The notes under the pieces are model-generated. The model made no database searches and had not been told where the DNA came from. It saw only the letters and a program-made list of their open reading frames with translations. Below are positions 10,589-20,552 of a DNA stretch of 64,000 nt, piece by piece. Made by a program: the position numbers and the translations under genes. This stretch comes from Rhizophagus irregularis. Lineage: Eukaryota; Glomeromycota; Glomeromycetes; Glomerales; Glomeraceae. Position 1 is the first letter of the stretch; the number at the start of each line of letters is the position of its first letter. The stretch is taken from the NCBI RefSeq assembly GCF_026210795.1, contig NC_089437.1, positions 2,294,001 to 2,358,000 of the forward strand, read 5' to 3'.

Positions 10589-12035
10589 TAAGGATGGGCC
10601 CTCAAATGATTTTTCAAATCCACAATATTGCAGATTTTGGAGTCAAATTGCGGTTAGTAATCCGCAATTCCACAATTCTGATTGGCTAATATTTTTAAAT
10701 AATAAATTATTTTTTAAACGTTTATAACGATAAATAAATAAAAATGTTTTTTAAATCAATATAATAAATTTATTTATTTATTTATTTATTTGTTTATCAT
10801 TCGTCTTAAGCATAGACCGATATTTTTCTAAATTGCATAGCTGTGCCATTTCTTAGAAAAAATTCTGGACAATTTTGTCCATTTTTAAAATAAGTCTTTC
10901 TGCTATATATATTTTCATCCAGCAACCCTATAAAAAGAAAAGAAATGTTAGTGACGTTTCTTTTTAAAGAAAATTAGCAACAAACATCTTTTCCTTCAGT
11001 TCTCCCTTACCTCAATTTCAAAATTCTGGTCGTGTCTTTAATTATTAAAACCCTACGAAAAGAAAAAAAAAATAAATTAATTAAATTTGTCAAAAAAAAA
11101 TAACGAAAATTTTCCGGTCCTCCCTTACCTCAATCCAGAATTCTGGTCATACTTTTTATCTGGCAACTCTACAAAAACGAAAAAAAAAATAAATTAGTGA
11201 AAATTATTAAAAAAAGTAACAAAATCCCTTCCCAGTCCTCCCTTACCTTAATTCCAGAAGTTTGGTCGTACTTTTCGTTTGGCAACTCTACAAAAATGAA
11301 AAAAAATAAATTAGTTTGAAAATATTAAAAAAAAAAGCAACAAAAACCCTTTCCGGTCCTTCCTTACCTTAATTTCAAAAGTCCGGTCATGCTTTTCTTC
11401 TAGCAACTCAACAAAAACAAAAAAAAAATAAATTAGTTATTAAAAAAAATAATGAAAACCCTTCCCGGTCTTCCCTTATCTTGAGCTTTTCATCCGGCAA
11501 CACTACAAAAATGAAAAAAAATAAATTAAAAAAAAAATAACAAAAATCCTTCCCGGTCCTTCTCTTACCTCAATTTCAAAAGTCCGGCCATACTTTTCGT
11601 CCGGCAACTCTACAAAATCAAAAAAAAAAAAATTTATTAAAAAAAACAACTTGCTGTCCAGTTTCTCCTTATCTACATGACTCCATTTTAAAAAGTTCAG
11701 TCATAATTTTTGTCCAGAAACTTCAATAAAAAAGAAAAAGAGATCATCAGATGATTTGTACTATGCAATTCATCTGATAATCTGTGTCAGATTGGTGGAC
11801 TATAATTGGCAAATCCACAAATCCGCAAATGTTCTACAATTTCGTAAAGTACCGCAATTATACCGCAATTGAATTGCGGTACTTTAGATCATTTGCGGAA
11901 TTGCGAAATATTTGCGAAATTGCGAACAATTGCGAATTGCGGATTTGCGGATATTTAGACTTCAAAATCCGCAATGTTCTGCAATACCGCAAATCGCAAT
12001 TATTCTGCAATTGCCTATTTGCGGCGTCATCCTTA
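10589..12035. mobile_element. Non-autonomous hAT-like element, TAAGGATG ends, 1.45 kb
   Basis: The element is flanked by the exact 8-bp duplication ACTATTGG (10581-10588 and 12036-12043). Its ends TAAGGATGGGCC and the inverted TAAGGATGACGCC are related to those of the element at 940-1878. Subterminal regions near both ends repeat TTGCGGA/TCCGCAA. The middle is a minisatellite. The reading frame at 11784-12116 consists of the right-end repeats and is not a gene. The element interrupts a locally repeated sequence of about 110 bp (ATCTTTGGACTTGGA-like) seen on both sides (10440-10560 and 12045-12320). Confidence 0.87.
11003..11640. repeat. Minisatellite of about 118 bp inside the hAT-like element
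   Basis: The marker TCC(C)TTACCT recurs at about 11003, 11121, 11239, 11361, 11472 and 11562. Units contain CCGGTCNTACTTTTC, then CCGGCAACTCTACAAAAA, then an A-rich tail. Confidence 0.8.
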
Positions 12036-12538
12036 ACTATTGGTTCCCTTAGATTTGGATTAGTAACGGTAAATTTCAAAAAAAAAAAATATTTAATTTT
12101 TTTCTGTTTTTTTTAGACACTATCAGTTATTAGTTCTGATTTTTAAAATTAGATCGATAATGGTAAGTTTTGAAAAGTTTCATTTTAAAACCTTTTTTAA
12201 TTAAAAAAATATTTATTTTTTTTTTCTTTATTTTTTTTAAGTACCATTGTCTCTGATCTTAGACTTGGATTTGAATCAGTGAATTTGAAAAGTTTCATTT
12301 CAAAACTTTTTTCTAGAAAAGTTTTGAAAGTATAAGAATGATAATATTAGTAAATATATATGGAATTATTAAATAATATACTGATTTTTGTAATTTTAAT
12401 ATTTTAATGTAAATTTTAAATAGTTTTAAATAAAAATGCATTGTTATAAATTAATCAAAAAATAATCAATCAGTACACTGACATTTAATTAAAAAGTTAT
12501 TAATTGGTATACTGATATATCAAATAGTAAATATCCTA

Positions 12539-13151
12539 CTTTACTAAAAATGGCCAATTTTTTGAAATGATTTTGTAATAATTTTAAAATACTACTAAAA
12601 TACATTTAATATATTAAAATGTTTTTATTATACTTTAGTTATTATTTTATAATTGTATTGTATCTAGATCTATAAAAATATCTCAAAATAATGTCACAAT
12701 AATTTTTTAATGTTTTTATTATTATTTTATTATTATAATACTAGGAAAACGGAAACCGTTGAGGGTCCGTCGCTTAATACGTTTACATACATATATAAAT
12801 GGTTACACAAAATGTGTTGCTAAAAATAAAGCGTTACAAAAAATGTGATACAAAGCATAAAGGAAATAGCAAAGGGGCTAAATTATGGTGGACAATAAGG
12901 TGGAAGGAAGGAAAAATACATGGGTTAAACCGGTACTGCAAATTTATCTAGTTCTGTACAATAAATAGTCCTTCGCTACGCTCTGGACAATAATTAACTT
13001 TGATATTATTTTAATATTTTAATTTTAAAAATACCTTAAATATATTTTGATATATTTTAAAAATTTTACAAAATAATTGCACAATTGTTTTGAAAGCTAT
13101 TGTATCTAGGTCTATAAAAATATTTCAAAAAATTGGCAATTTTTAGTAAAG
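12539..13151. mobile_element. Plavaka-type miniature element (copy B), interrupted
   Basis: It is the same element as 44308-44670, with a 2-bp duplication TA (12537-12538 and 13152-13153). A 250-bp foreign segment (12741-12990) splits it at nearly the same AT-rich position that was hit in copy A. Confidence 0.88.
12741..12990. mobile_element. 250-bp insertion of unknown type inside miniature element B
   Basis: The segment begins CTAGGAAAACGGAAACCGTT and ends CTACGCTCTGGACAA. It is clearly more GC-rich than its host element. I find no inverted termini and no clear target duplication. It could be a SINE-like or truncated retroelement, but I see no convincing pol III A/B boxes. Confidence 0.6.
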
Positions 13152-13814
13152 TATTAGTAACTATTAATACTTAATTGTTTTCTTGAATATCCCAATTGGT
13201 ATTCAAGTATCCTTCTTTTACGCTATTTTTTGGCAGCAATCAGATTTACTGATTAATGAAAATTTAAAAAAAAATAGGGATCAATTGGATGGAATTTGGT
13301 CACTTGATTAGTTTCCAATTTGACATCATTTGACTAATAAGTAGTTATAATATCTATATTGAAAGTGAAAAAGTGAAACTTTAATAAAAGTTTAATTAAC
13401 TAATATTTATGTAAATTACGTAACTCTTTAATTACAATCATGTTAAGAAAGCTAACTAAAGATTGCAGATTTTACTGAAGGAAGGTTTTACTTTGGTTTT
13501 ACCAAAGTATAGTACAGAAGAGATTAGTCTGTTTTTAGTTAGATAATAATCTTAGATAGAATTTATTTAAAGTTTTTTTAGCAATTTTGCTTTTCCCTTA
13601 TTTGTTTTCTAAGTAGTAGTAATTTATTTTTTCTGTATATATATATATTAGTTCGATTACTCAGTTATAGAGGATTGAAAGATTTATTCTTTTTCTACTC
13701 TAAGTATTTACATGTTAATTATAGAAATCTTAGAATTTCAAATAATTAAAATAATTACAATCATATAATATGTAATAATCACATGATTTATGCAGAATTT
13801 TTTGGAGGTGTAGT

Positions 13815-14048
13815 CAGTGATGTGACGGGACAGTGTCCCACAAAATTTTAATGTCCTGTCCAAGTCCAATTTCATTTGTCCCATCCTGTTCCGTCTAAAA
13901 TATTGTTCAATTTATTAATATTATATATAAATCATATATCCTCTTATAATGAATTTTTATCCTGGACATCAACAACATCTTGTTCAAGTCCTGAACTGTC
14001 CTGTCCTGTCACATCTAAGGACATGTCCCAGTCCCGATCACAACACTG
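13815..14048. mobile_element. Non-autonomous hAT-like element, CAGTGATGTGACGGGAC ends
   Basis: The 234-bp element has inverted ends CAGTGNTGTGANCGGGAC and the exact 8-bp duplication GGTGTAGT (13807-13814 and 14049-14056). CAGTGNTG is a well-known hAT-like terminus. GTCCTGTCC motifs repeat inside. The frame that starts at 13949 is not a gene. Confidence 0.88.
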
Positions 14049-14109
14049 GGTGTAGTTCTATATTATATCCATCTCACATGACTTTAAAATTTGTTACCAG
14101 CATCACACC

Positions 14110-14462
14110 TAGTGTTGTTAAGTTTAAGTCACGTCACAGCTCGCCGAACCGTACCAATGGGGTCAATCGACTTGCACAAGTTGCAACTTGAGGCTGGCTA
14201 AGTTGAAGCGGGCTGATGGGACTGATGGTCTGGCCGGCATTACAAAAAATTACAAAAATTTTGGCCCACGTTATGAATCAGTGCACAAAGATTTTTCCTT
14301 GTGTGATTTATGATTCTGGCCAGCACTACAAATTTGGCCAGAATAATAGCCACCCATCGGTCCCATTGGCCCGCTGCAATTTTAATCAGTTCAGTCTGAC
14401 TTGGCGTGACTTCTATTGGCCCAGCTTGAAAGTCAGTCTGAGTCAGACCGTTAACAACACTA
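14110..14462. mobile_element. Non-autonomous hAT-like element, TAGTGTTGTTAA ends
   Basis: The 353-bp element has inverted ends TAGTGTTGTTAA and an 8-bp duplication with one mismatch, ATCACACC (14102-14109) and ATCACATC (14463-14470). The interior is unusually GC-rich for the window (GGCTGGCTAAG, TGGCCGGC, GGCCAG motifs). Overlapping frames on both strands arise from this composition. Confidence 0.82.
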
Positions 14463-14615
14463 ATCACATCTTCTTGTATATAAAATCCTTATTTGTCATG
14501 TATTATTTGTCATATGCTTAATTTCTTAATGCTAGTTAAGACATATAATACTGGTTAAAAATCATATAAGATGGAAATTTTTTATTAAATCTATTGTGAA
14601 AAATTATTTGTTATA

Positions 14616-15577
14616 CAGTCAACTCCCTCTATAGTCACTCCCGTTATAGTCACATTCTACTATATAGTCACACCAGTTGAATGTTCAAAACACTTTATTA
14701 TTAAAAACTATCCTATATAGTCACAATCTATCTATAGTCACTATCACACCTATCCTCAAAAATCTTATATTAAAAAAAACCGTTTATAATCACAGTTATA
14801 TAAAGAATATATTAAATAACTTGGCATCTAATAATCGTACAAAGATGTATCATAGCTTGTTAGAATCGTCTCACTGAGATGAATCGAATGGTGGTAGTTT
14901 TATCCTTTTGCGATCACTGGCTGATGAGTTATTCAACAAAATGTTAAGCATCGGCATTATTATATTTCTTAATTTACGCTTTACTGCGCCATTTAACATT
15001 TTGCTAAATTTCTCGGTACCTAGTGATTGTAAAAAGACGATTAATAGCTCGTTGGAATCGCCTCATCAAGACGAATCGAATGGTGGTAAGCTCATCTCTC
15101 TGTGATCAATATTGACGGAGTTACTACTTAAAAACCATTTAATATTTTTTAATTTCGGAAATTAATCTAGTGATTGAATTTCGATGTATTTTATACCATT
15201 AGAACCGTCTCATCAAGACGAATCGAATGGCGGTAAGATCGTCTCTCTAGGATCAATATTGGCAGAATTATTACACAAAAACCATTAATATTTTTTTAAT
15301 TTCGGAAATTAATCTAGTGATTAGATTTCGATGTATTTTATACCATTAGAACCGTCTCATCAAGACGAATCGAATGGCGGTAAGATCATCTCTCTACGAT
15401 TAATATTGGCGGAGTTATGATACAATAAAGTTTTGAGTATAATTTTGGCTAAAATTATGTTAATTTTTGGCCGGAATTATGATATACTAATATAAGAAAT
15501 TTTTTATATAGTCACATCTCTTTATAATCACCAAATATGGACTGTCCCAAATGTGTGACTATAAAGAGAGTTGACTG
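14616..15577. mobile_element. pogo/mariner-like non-autonomous element with CAGTCAACTC ends
   Basis: The 962-bp element is bounded by CAGTCAACTC and GAGTTGACTG with TA on each side (14614-14615 and 15578-15579), the signature of Tc1/mariner/pogo elements. The subterminal motif TATAGTCAC repeats at the left and ATAGTCAC/GTGACTAT at the right. The interior contains the hairpin-bearing tandem repeat described at 14865-15390. No transposase is visible. Confidence 0.87.
14865..15390. repeat. Tandem repeat of about 148 bp carrying the hairpin CGTCTCATCAAGACG
   Basis: Four units are seen near 14865, 15055, 15205 and 15353. Each has CGTCTCATCAAGACG (stem CGTCT/AGACG) or a variant, followed by AATCGAATGGNGGTAAG and a GATCAATATTGGCGGAG-like stretch. 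The same core is dispersed at about 1318, 1466, 41537, 54088 and 54226. Confidence 0.8.
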
Positions 15578-15615
15578 TACTTCTATTTGAAGCTGATGAT
15601 TTGACATTTTATAAA

Positions 15616-16118
15616 TGTTGTGCGTCAAGTGTCGATTTGCGTCAGATGTAGCTGACATACGTCAGATGTAAATTGATACTTGACGTATGTCATTTGAATC
15701 ACACAATAAAGTTCTCCTATAGTAAAAAATTTTTTTTACTAATAAAATTATTTTTTATTCTGTAAGTAAATTTGTTTGTTACAATAAATTACACATATTG
15801 TGAAAATTTTTGGCTATTTAATCTATGTTTAATTAAATATTGTAAATTTACTTGAAAAAACTTGTAATTTATTAATATTTTGAATGAAGTATTTTCCATG
15901 AAACTAAGTCTAATCAATTTAATATTACAGGGTTACATATTTTTTAACAAGATTAATAAACTTATTTAATAAAGAAATTTAGTTTAAGTTTGAAAATTTT
16001 AATTTAATTATAACTTAATTTTGCATATTTTATATCACAAGTGACGCGCGTCAGGTATCAATCTACGTCTGATGCACGTCGGCTGCATCTGACGCAAATC
16101 GACACTTGACACACAACA
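15616..16118. mobile_element. Non-autonomous element with about 80-bp terminal inverted repeats
   Basis: The left end TGTTGTGCGTCAAGTGTCG and the inverted right end TGTTGTGTGTCAAGTGTCG agree over about 80 bp, and both carry CGTCAGATG repeats. The flanks share TAAA (15612-15615 and 16119-16122), a possible 4-bp duplication, but AT-rich sequence makes this weak. The superfamily is unassigned. Confidence 0.78.
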
Positions 16119-16178
16119 TAAATAAGCCATTTTTTTTATGAATTAAGATTAATGTAAGTATAAAAATTATAGAATAAG

Positions 16179-16381
16179 TGTATTTCGGCCTGCTTTACAA
16201 GTTTATTTAATGAAAGAAAGCTGATTTTAAACACTGTTTTAGACTTTACATATGAATGAATAATCTTTGTTGATTATATTTAAAAATGATGATAAAAATA
16301 AAAAATTCAAATAAGTCAAAAACGGTGTTTAAAACCCAATGTTGCACACTAAGTAAACTTGCACAGCAGGCTAAAATACAC
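16179..16381. mobile_element. Short inverted-repeat element, GTGTATTTCGGCCTGCT ends
   Basis: GTGTATTTCGGCCTGCTTTA near 16179 matches the inverse of the sequence ending at 16381 over about 28 bp with a few mismatches. No target duplication could be read. It lies 0.5 kb upstream of the membrane-protein gene. Confidence 0.65.
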
Positions 16382-16582
16382 ATACTATGTGCAAATTGGC
16401 ACTTCAAACATTTAGTTATATTAACTTTTTACGTATCTTTTATTATAATAAATTGATAATAAATGCAAACAACTAAATAAACCTATGATAAACTATAAAT
16501 TATTTAATATTATACCAATCTCTTAACTTGAAAGTTTTATATATTGGTGAATAAGTTTTATTTATAAAAAATAAATTTTTAC

Positions 16583-16673
16583 ATCACGTGATTGAACCCG
16601 GCTTTAGACGACCCTCTATTTGTCACATAGTTAATATGAAAATCACGTGATAGAACACGGCTTTAGATGACCC
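16583..16673. promoter_or_regulatory. Twin ATCACGTGAT E-box repeats upstream of the membrane-protein gene
   Basis: Two direct repeats of about 32 bp start at 16583 and 16642. Each begins with the palindrome ATCACGTGAT, followed by NGAACNCGGCTTTAGANGACC. CACGTG is the core bound by fungal bHLH factors of the Pho4/Cbf1 type. The repeats lie 195-285 bp before the ATG at 16868. A regulatory role is inference; they could also be remnants of a mobile element. Confidence 0.45.
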
Positions 16674-16867
16674 CTTAAATCCTAAATCGGAAGTTCTTAA
16701 TTAAACAAATACCTTATTTAGAATTCTTTATACTTATATAGTTTAAATATTGAAATTTACTATTACGTCAAATAAATACAAAAAGTTTTTACAGAAATTT
16801 TCTCACAGGTTTTTACTTTTTTTCTTTTATAATATATCATAGACACAGATACATAATATAATTTATC

Positions 16868-18240
16868 ATGGCGCTAGGGAAAACTTATCTGATTATTCCA
16901 ATCTTATTTGGAATAGGTTTGATTATATATCAAAAAAAAAATGTGAAAGAATTTTTGCCAGATTTTTATGATCCAAAAGAAAGTTTTTTTGGAATACCAG
17001 GAATCGATAATATATTTGCCCTTCAAATTTCTTTTTTCAGGTATATAAAATATATATATTATTTATCATTAAAAATGAAATGAATGCTAATGCAACCTTT
17101 ATATATATCATTTTATAATCATTATTAGACAGTATTTAAATGATCCAACAAGCGTACTTTTAAATCACACATTATTTCCCCTAGCCATGGTTAATATGTT
17201 TATCATCGCTGTGGAAGGTTCAGTTCCTGGTGTTAATGGATTGGTTACATATTATTCTTTAGTAGCTGCTATTTCTGTGTTCGTTGCTATCTCTATAGCA
17301 GTTCCATTAATCTGGTAAGGTTTTTTTTTGTTATTATTAACGAAATTATAAGTAATTTTGAAATTAACCTAATTCTACAGGATTCCTGCTTGGATTATAT
17401 CGGAAAATCGTAAAGGATATTCTTCAAATCCGGATGACGTTACATTAAACCCTAAAAGGGTTAAACGAATATGTTTAGGAATACTTTTAACACTACCATT
17501 CCTTATTGGTATGAGTATCTTTAAACAAGATAAATTGATTGTTTGGACCGTTATTTCATTTGTGGTAATATATGATTTATAAATTTTTAATCATTTATGA
17601 AAATAATTAAACTAAAAGATTATTCCTTTTATTCATCGGAAATAAATATAGTTTTCATTTCTTTTTGCAGCCTTATTCTGGGTCTGGTATCCAAAAGGTG
17701 TTAATCCTGACAGCGTAAATCAAAATGCATATGAATTGGCTAGTAAATTTGCTCTAATACTTTTTGGAATTTCATTTTATGAATGGTTCTTAGTCTTGGA
17801 ACATTGTAAGCATGAAATAACTTTTTTTTCAAAAAAAAAAAAAAATTACACGTATTAATTAATTTCTTTCTTCTCTTTCTTTTCCAATCAATGTTGCATT
17901 AGCAATTGATAATAATTTTGAAGTATTAATCGGGACAATTACACAAATAATTTCTGGTATAACATATTCCGCGACGGATTTTATGATTGTAGACACCTGG
18001 GGTTTAATCGCTGCTTCAGCTTATTGGATATTCGTGGCCGAAAATGGCAAATTTAACAGAAAATTTTGGAAATTTATTGGTCAAAGTATTTTATGTGGTC
18101 CAGGTGGAGCTTTAGCATTATATGTTTATCATAGATATGATGGAATGATTAATAAGGATGTTAAGAAAAATACAAATAATCAACCATCATCAAGTAGATT
18201 AATGTATACGAATGATGAAAGGCGACCTTTATTAAAATAA
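16868..18240 (+). CDS. Multi-pass membrane protein of unknown function, five exons
   Basis: Exons are 16868-17040, 17129-17314, 17381-17564, 17652-17805 and 17903-18240, giving 344 residues with all phases consistent. For intron 3 the acceptor is the TATAG at 17651; the stronger-looking CAG at 17670 would break the frame. The product has a hydrophobic N-terminal segment, a VNMFIIAVEG segment, and four or more further membrane-spanning stretches, including one across the exon 3/4 join. It has a PAWIISENRKG loop, a GGALALYVYHRY motif near the end and a polar C-terminal tail ending RRPLLK. I do not recognise the family. The gene is convergent with the G-alpha gene. Confidence 0.85.
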
Positions 18241-19226
18241 TTTTTTCTTATGTATTTTTAGCATTACTATAATTATAAATGTATATTTAATTATTACTAA
18301 ATTGAAAATATGACGCGTGGTAACATCAAAAAAATCCAATAATTCTGAAGATTACGTTATTTATGGTAATTCCACATATATGTAAAATCATACCATGATG
18401 ATGTAAATAAACGAATCCATATGGTCAATTTTATCAATTTTAATATCAGTTGCTTTTGTTAGAATTCAAAAAAATAGTTTTTAAATAGAAATGAGTATCT
18501 AACATCATTATGCTTGCTTATTATGAAAAATATTTTCGAAATGTAAAGCGAGATTTTAGATTTTCGTGAATGAAATCCCTTTAATTCACTTTAAATGTTT
18601 TCGCAAATATTCATTATCGTTATGGACCTCAAGATTCGTCCAGAAGTGTTGGCACAAGCTACTCAAACGGATTGCTTACTGTTAAAACCAAAAAGAAAAG
18701 TAATTTAAAAAAAAAAAATTCGATTTACTTATATAAGAAAGAATTTTTCAATATTACAAAATTACAATGAAAAATTTTTATTATAGATTCATCTAAATAC
18801 TTTCAAAAGTTCAATGAACCAATAATAGAAAATACAATAAAAAAAAAAATTTAACAATCTTAATACCAATAATTCTTAAACTTAATGAAACCAATAAAGA
18901 ACTAAATATTAAATAAACAAAATAGTTAAATAAGGAAATATAAAATGAACTAAATAAAATCGCTATACAAAAAATACATAATAGATTTAATAAGAGGGAT
19001 TACAAATATTATATAATAATAATAAATAACTTTTTTTTTTTGATGTAAAAAAAGCAGTGCTATCTTAAAGTATAAAAGAAGTTTTTGTAATAATAGTAAA
19101 GTCCATTTTTTTTTTTTAGGTATTATGAGAAAAAATTCTAAAATAACAAATTATCTCACAAACCTCTAAAATTAAAAAATTAAAATTCAAAATAAAACAC
19201 CCATTTCCAAAATTAATTTAATTAGT
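18241..19226. other. Convergent intergenic region
   Basis: This AT-rich 1-kb spacer lies between the stops of the membrane-protein and G-alpha genes. It should hold both 3' untranslated regions. I see no open frame, RNA gene or repeat worth naming. Confidence 0.6.
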
Positions 19227-20552
19227 TTATAATAACCCACAATCTCGTAAATTAGTGTGAATAATAATATCATTAACAGCAGCCATAACAAATTTAATTT
19301 GATCTGTATCAGTAGCACATGTAAAATGTGTATAGACTTGTTTAACCTCACTTTGATTCAATGATACAAATCTATTATGTATATATTCACATGCTAAATC
19401 ATAATCACCACCTCCTTCAAAATCTGGAAAGTATTTATTCATAGGAGAGATTGGAAGTTTTTCTCTGAATCTATCAATTTTATTCAGGAAAAGTATGATT
19501 GATGTTTTAACAAACCATCTTGAATTACAAATAGAATCAAATAAAGTTAAGGCTTCTTGCATACGATTCTATACAAGTTAAATAAAAAGGAAGAAAACTT
19601 TTATTAATAAATAATTGATGATAATAAAAAGTTAATAATAATATATAATAATACATACCACAGTTTCATCTTCCAATAACAATTGATCATACTCGGAGAT
19701 AGCCACTAAAAATACGATAGCCGTAACATTCTCAAAACAATGAATCCATTTCTTACGTTCGCTTCGTTGACCACCCACATCAAACATACGATATGTGAGT
19801 TCACCAATTAAGAAGGTTGTCTCTGTAATACCTGTCGTTTTTACACGAGAACGTAATACATCTTGATCTGAGGGAAGGTAATCTGGGTGTGAAATATTAT
19901 CAATCGAGTCAAAATAACTAAAAAAAAAGAAATAAAAAAGTGAATTAATTTAATATCCAATTATGAGAGTAAACTTTTAAACATAAGTTTTGACCAATAC
20001 TTACTATTTTGCAGAATCATTTAATTGATATTCTCTAGATCTACTAAAACATTCTAATACACTTTTATCAGCCCATAAATTTTTAATAGCTAAAGCAACT
20101 TCAGAAGGTAATTGATCCCCTTCAATTTGATTAGGTAAATTCATTATAGTAGTAACATGTCTTTTATTTCCTTCATTTCTTAATTGTATTCCCATATTAT
20201 CCATAGCTTCCAAAATAACACGCATTGACTGAACAGTATTTGAGAAAATGATCTCCTTAAAAGATTCACGTTCTTCTGGAGAATAACCACCATCATGAAT
20301 AAGTTTCATTTGTTTAAGAATTGTTGACTTGCCCGATTCACCAGCACCTATTGATAAGATTTAATGATATAAATGATTATTAATATATTGATATCATAAA
20401 TAACATAAATATAATATTTAAAACTAATATCTACCTAGCAAGAGCATTTTGACTTCGTTACGCATTGAGAGCCTGTCTCGTTTGAGTTGGTTTTCAATCT
20501 CATCGTTTCGTTGTCTTCCTGCTTTTTCTTCTTGACTCATACAACAACCCAT
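19227..20552 (-). CDS. Heterotrimeric G-protein alpha subunit (Gi/GPA1-like)
   Basis: Four exons on the minus strand, 20435-20552, 20005-20347, 19659-19917 and 19227-19568, give 353 residues, the standard length. The N-terminus MGCCMS offers Gly2 for myristoylation and Cys3/Cys4 for palmitoylation. The P-loop GAGESGKS is at 40-47, split by intron 1 just before it. Switch I RVKTTGIT has Arg178 and Thr181. Switch [19 protein letters not shown] has Asp200 and Gln204, matching mammalian G-alpha-i1 numbering. FLNKID and FTCATDTDQ complete the guanine pocket. The C-terminus DCGLL keeps the Cys at position -4 typical of Gi-class proteins. It should act at the plasma membrane with a GPCR and a beta-gamma dimer, coupling to cAMP or MAPK signalling; the input is unknown. 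Confidence 0.97.

Noticed and set aside
11784-12116. 110-codon plus-strand frame
   Set aside because: It consists of TTGCGGA/CCGCAAT subterminal repeats of a non-autonomous hAT-like element; the encoded residues are repeat-derived.
12741-12990. tRNA-derived SINE
   Set aside because: The size and insertion suggest a SINE, but no convincing A and B boxes, tail or target duplication could be read, so only an unknown insertion is reported.
13949-14521. Adjacent frames of 75-101 codons on both strands
   Set aside because: They coincide with two GC-richer miniature elements and cross their boundaries.
17671-17805. CAG at 17670 as acceptor for exon 4 of the membrane-protein gene
   Set aside because: It looks like the stronger acceptor, but with the only good donor (17565) it puts the exon out of frame; TATAG at 17651 keeps the frame and extends a membrane helix.
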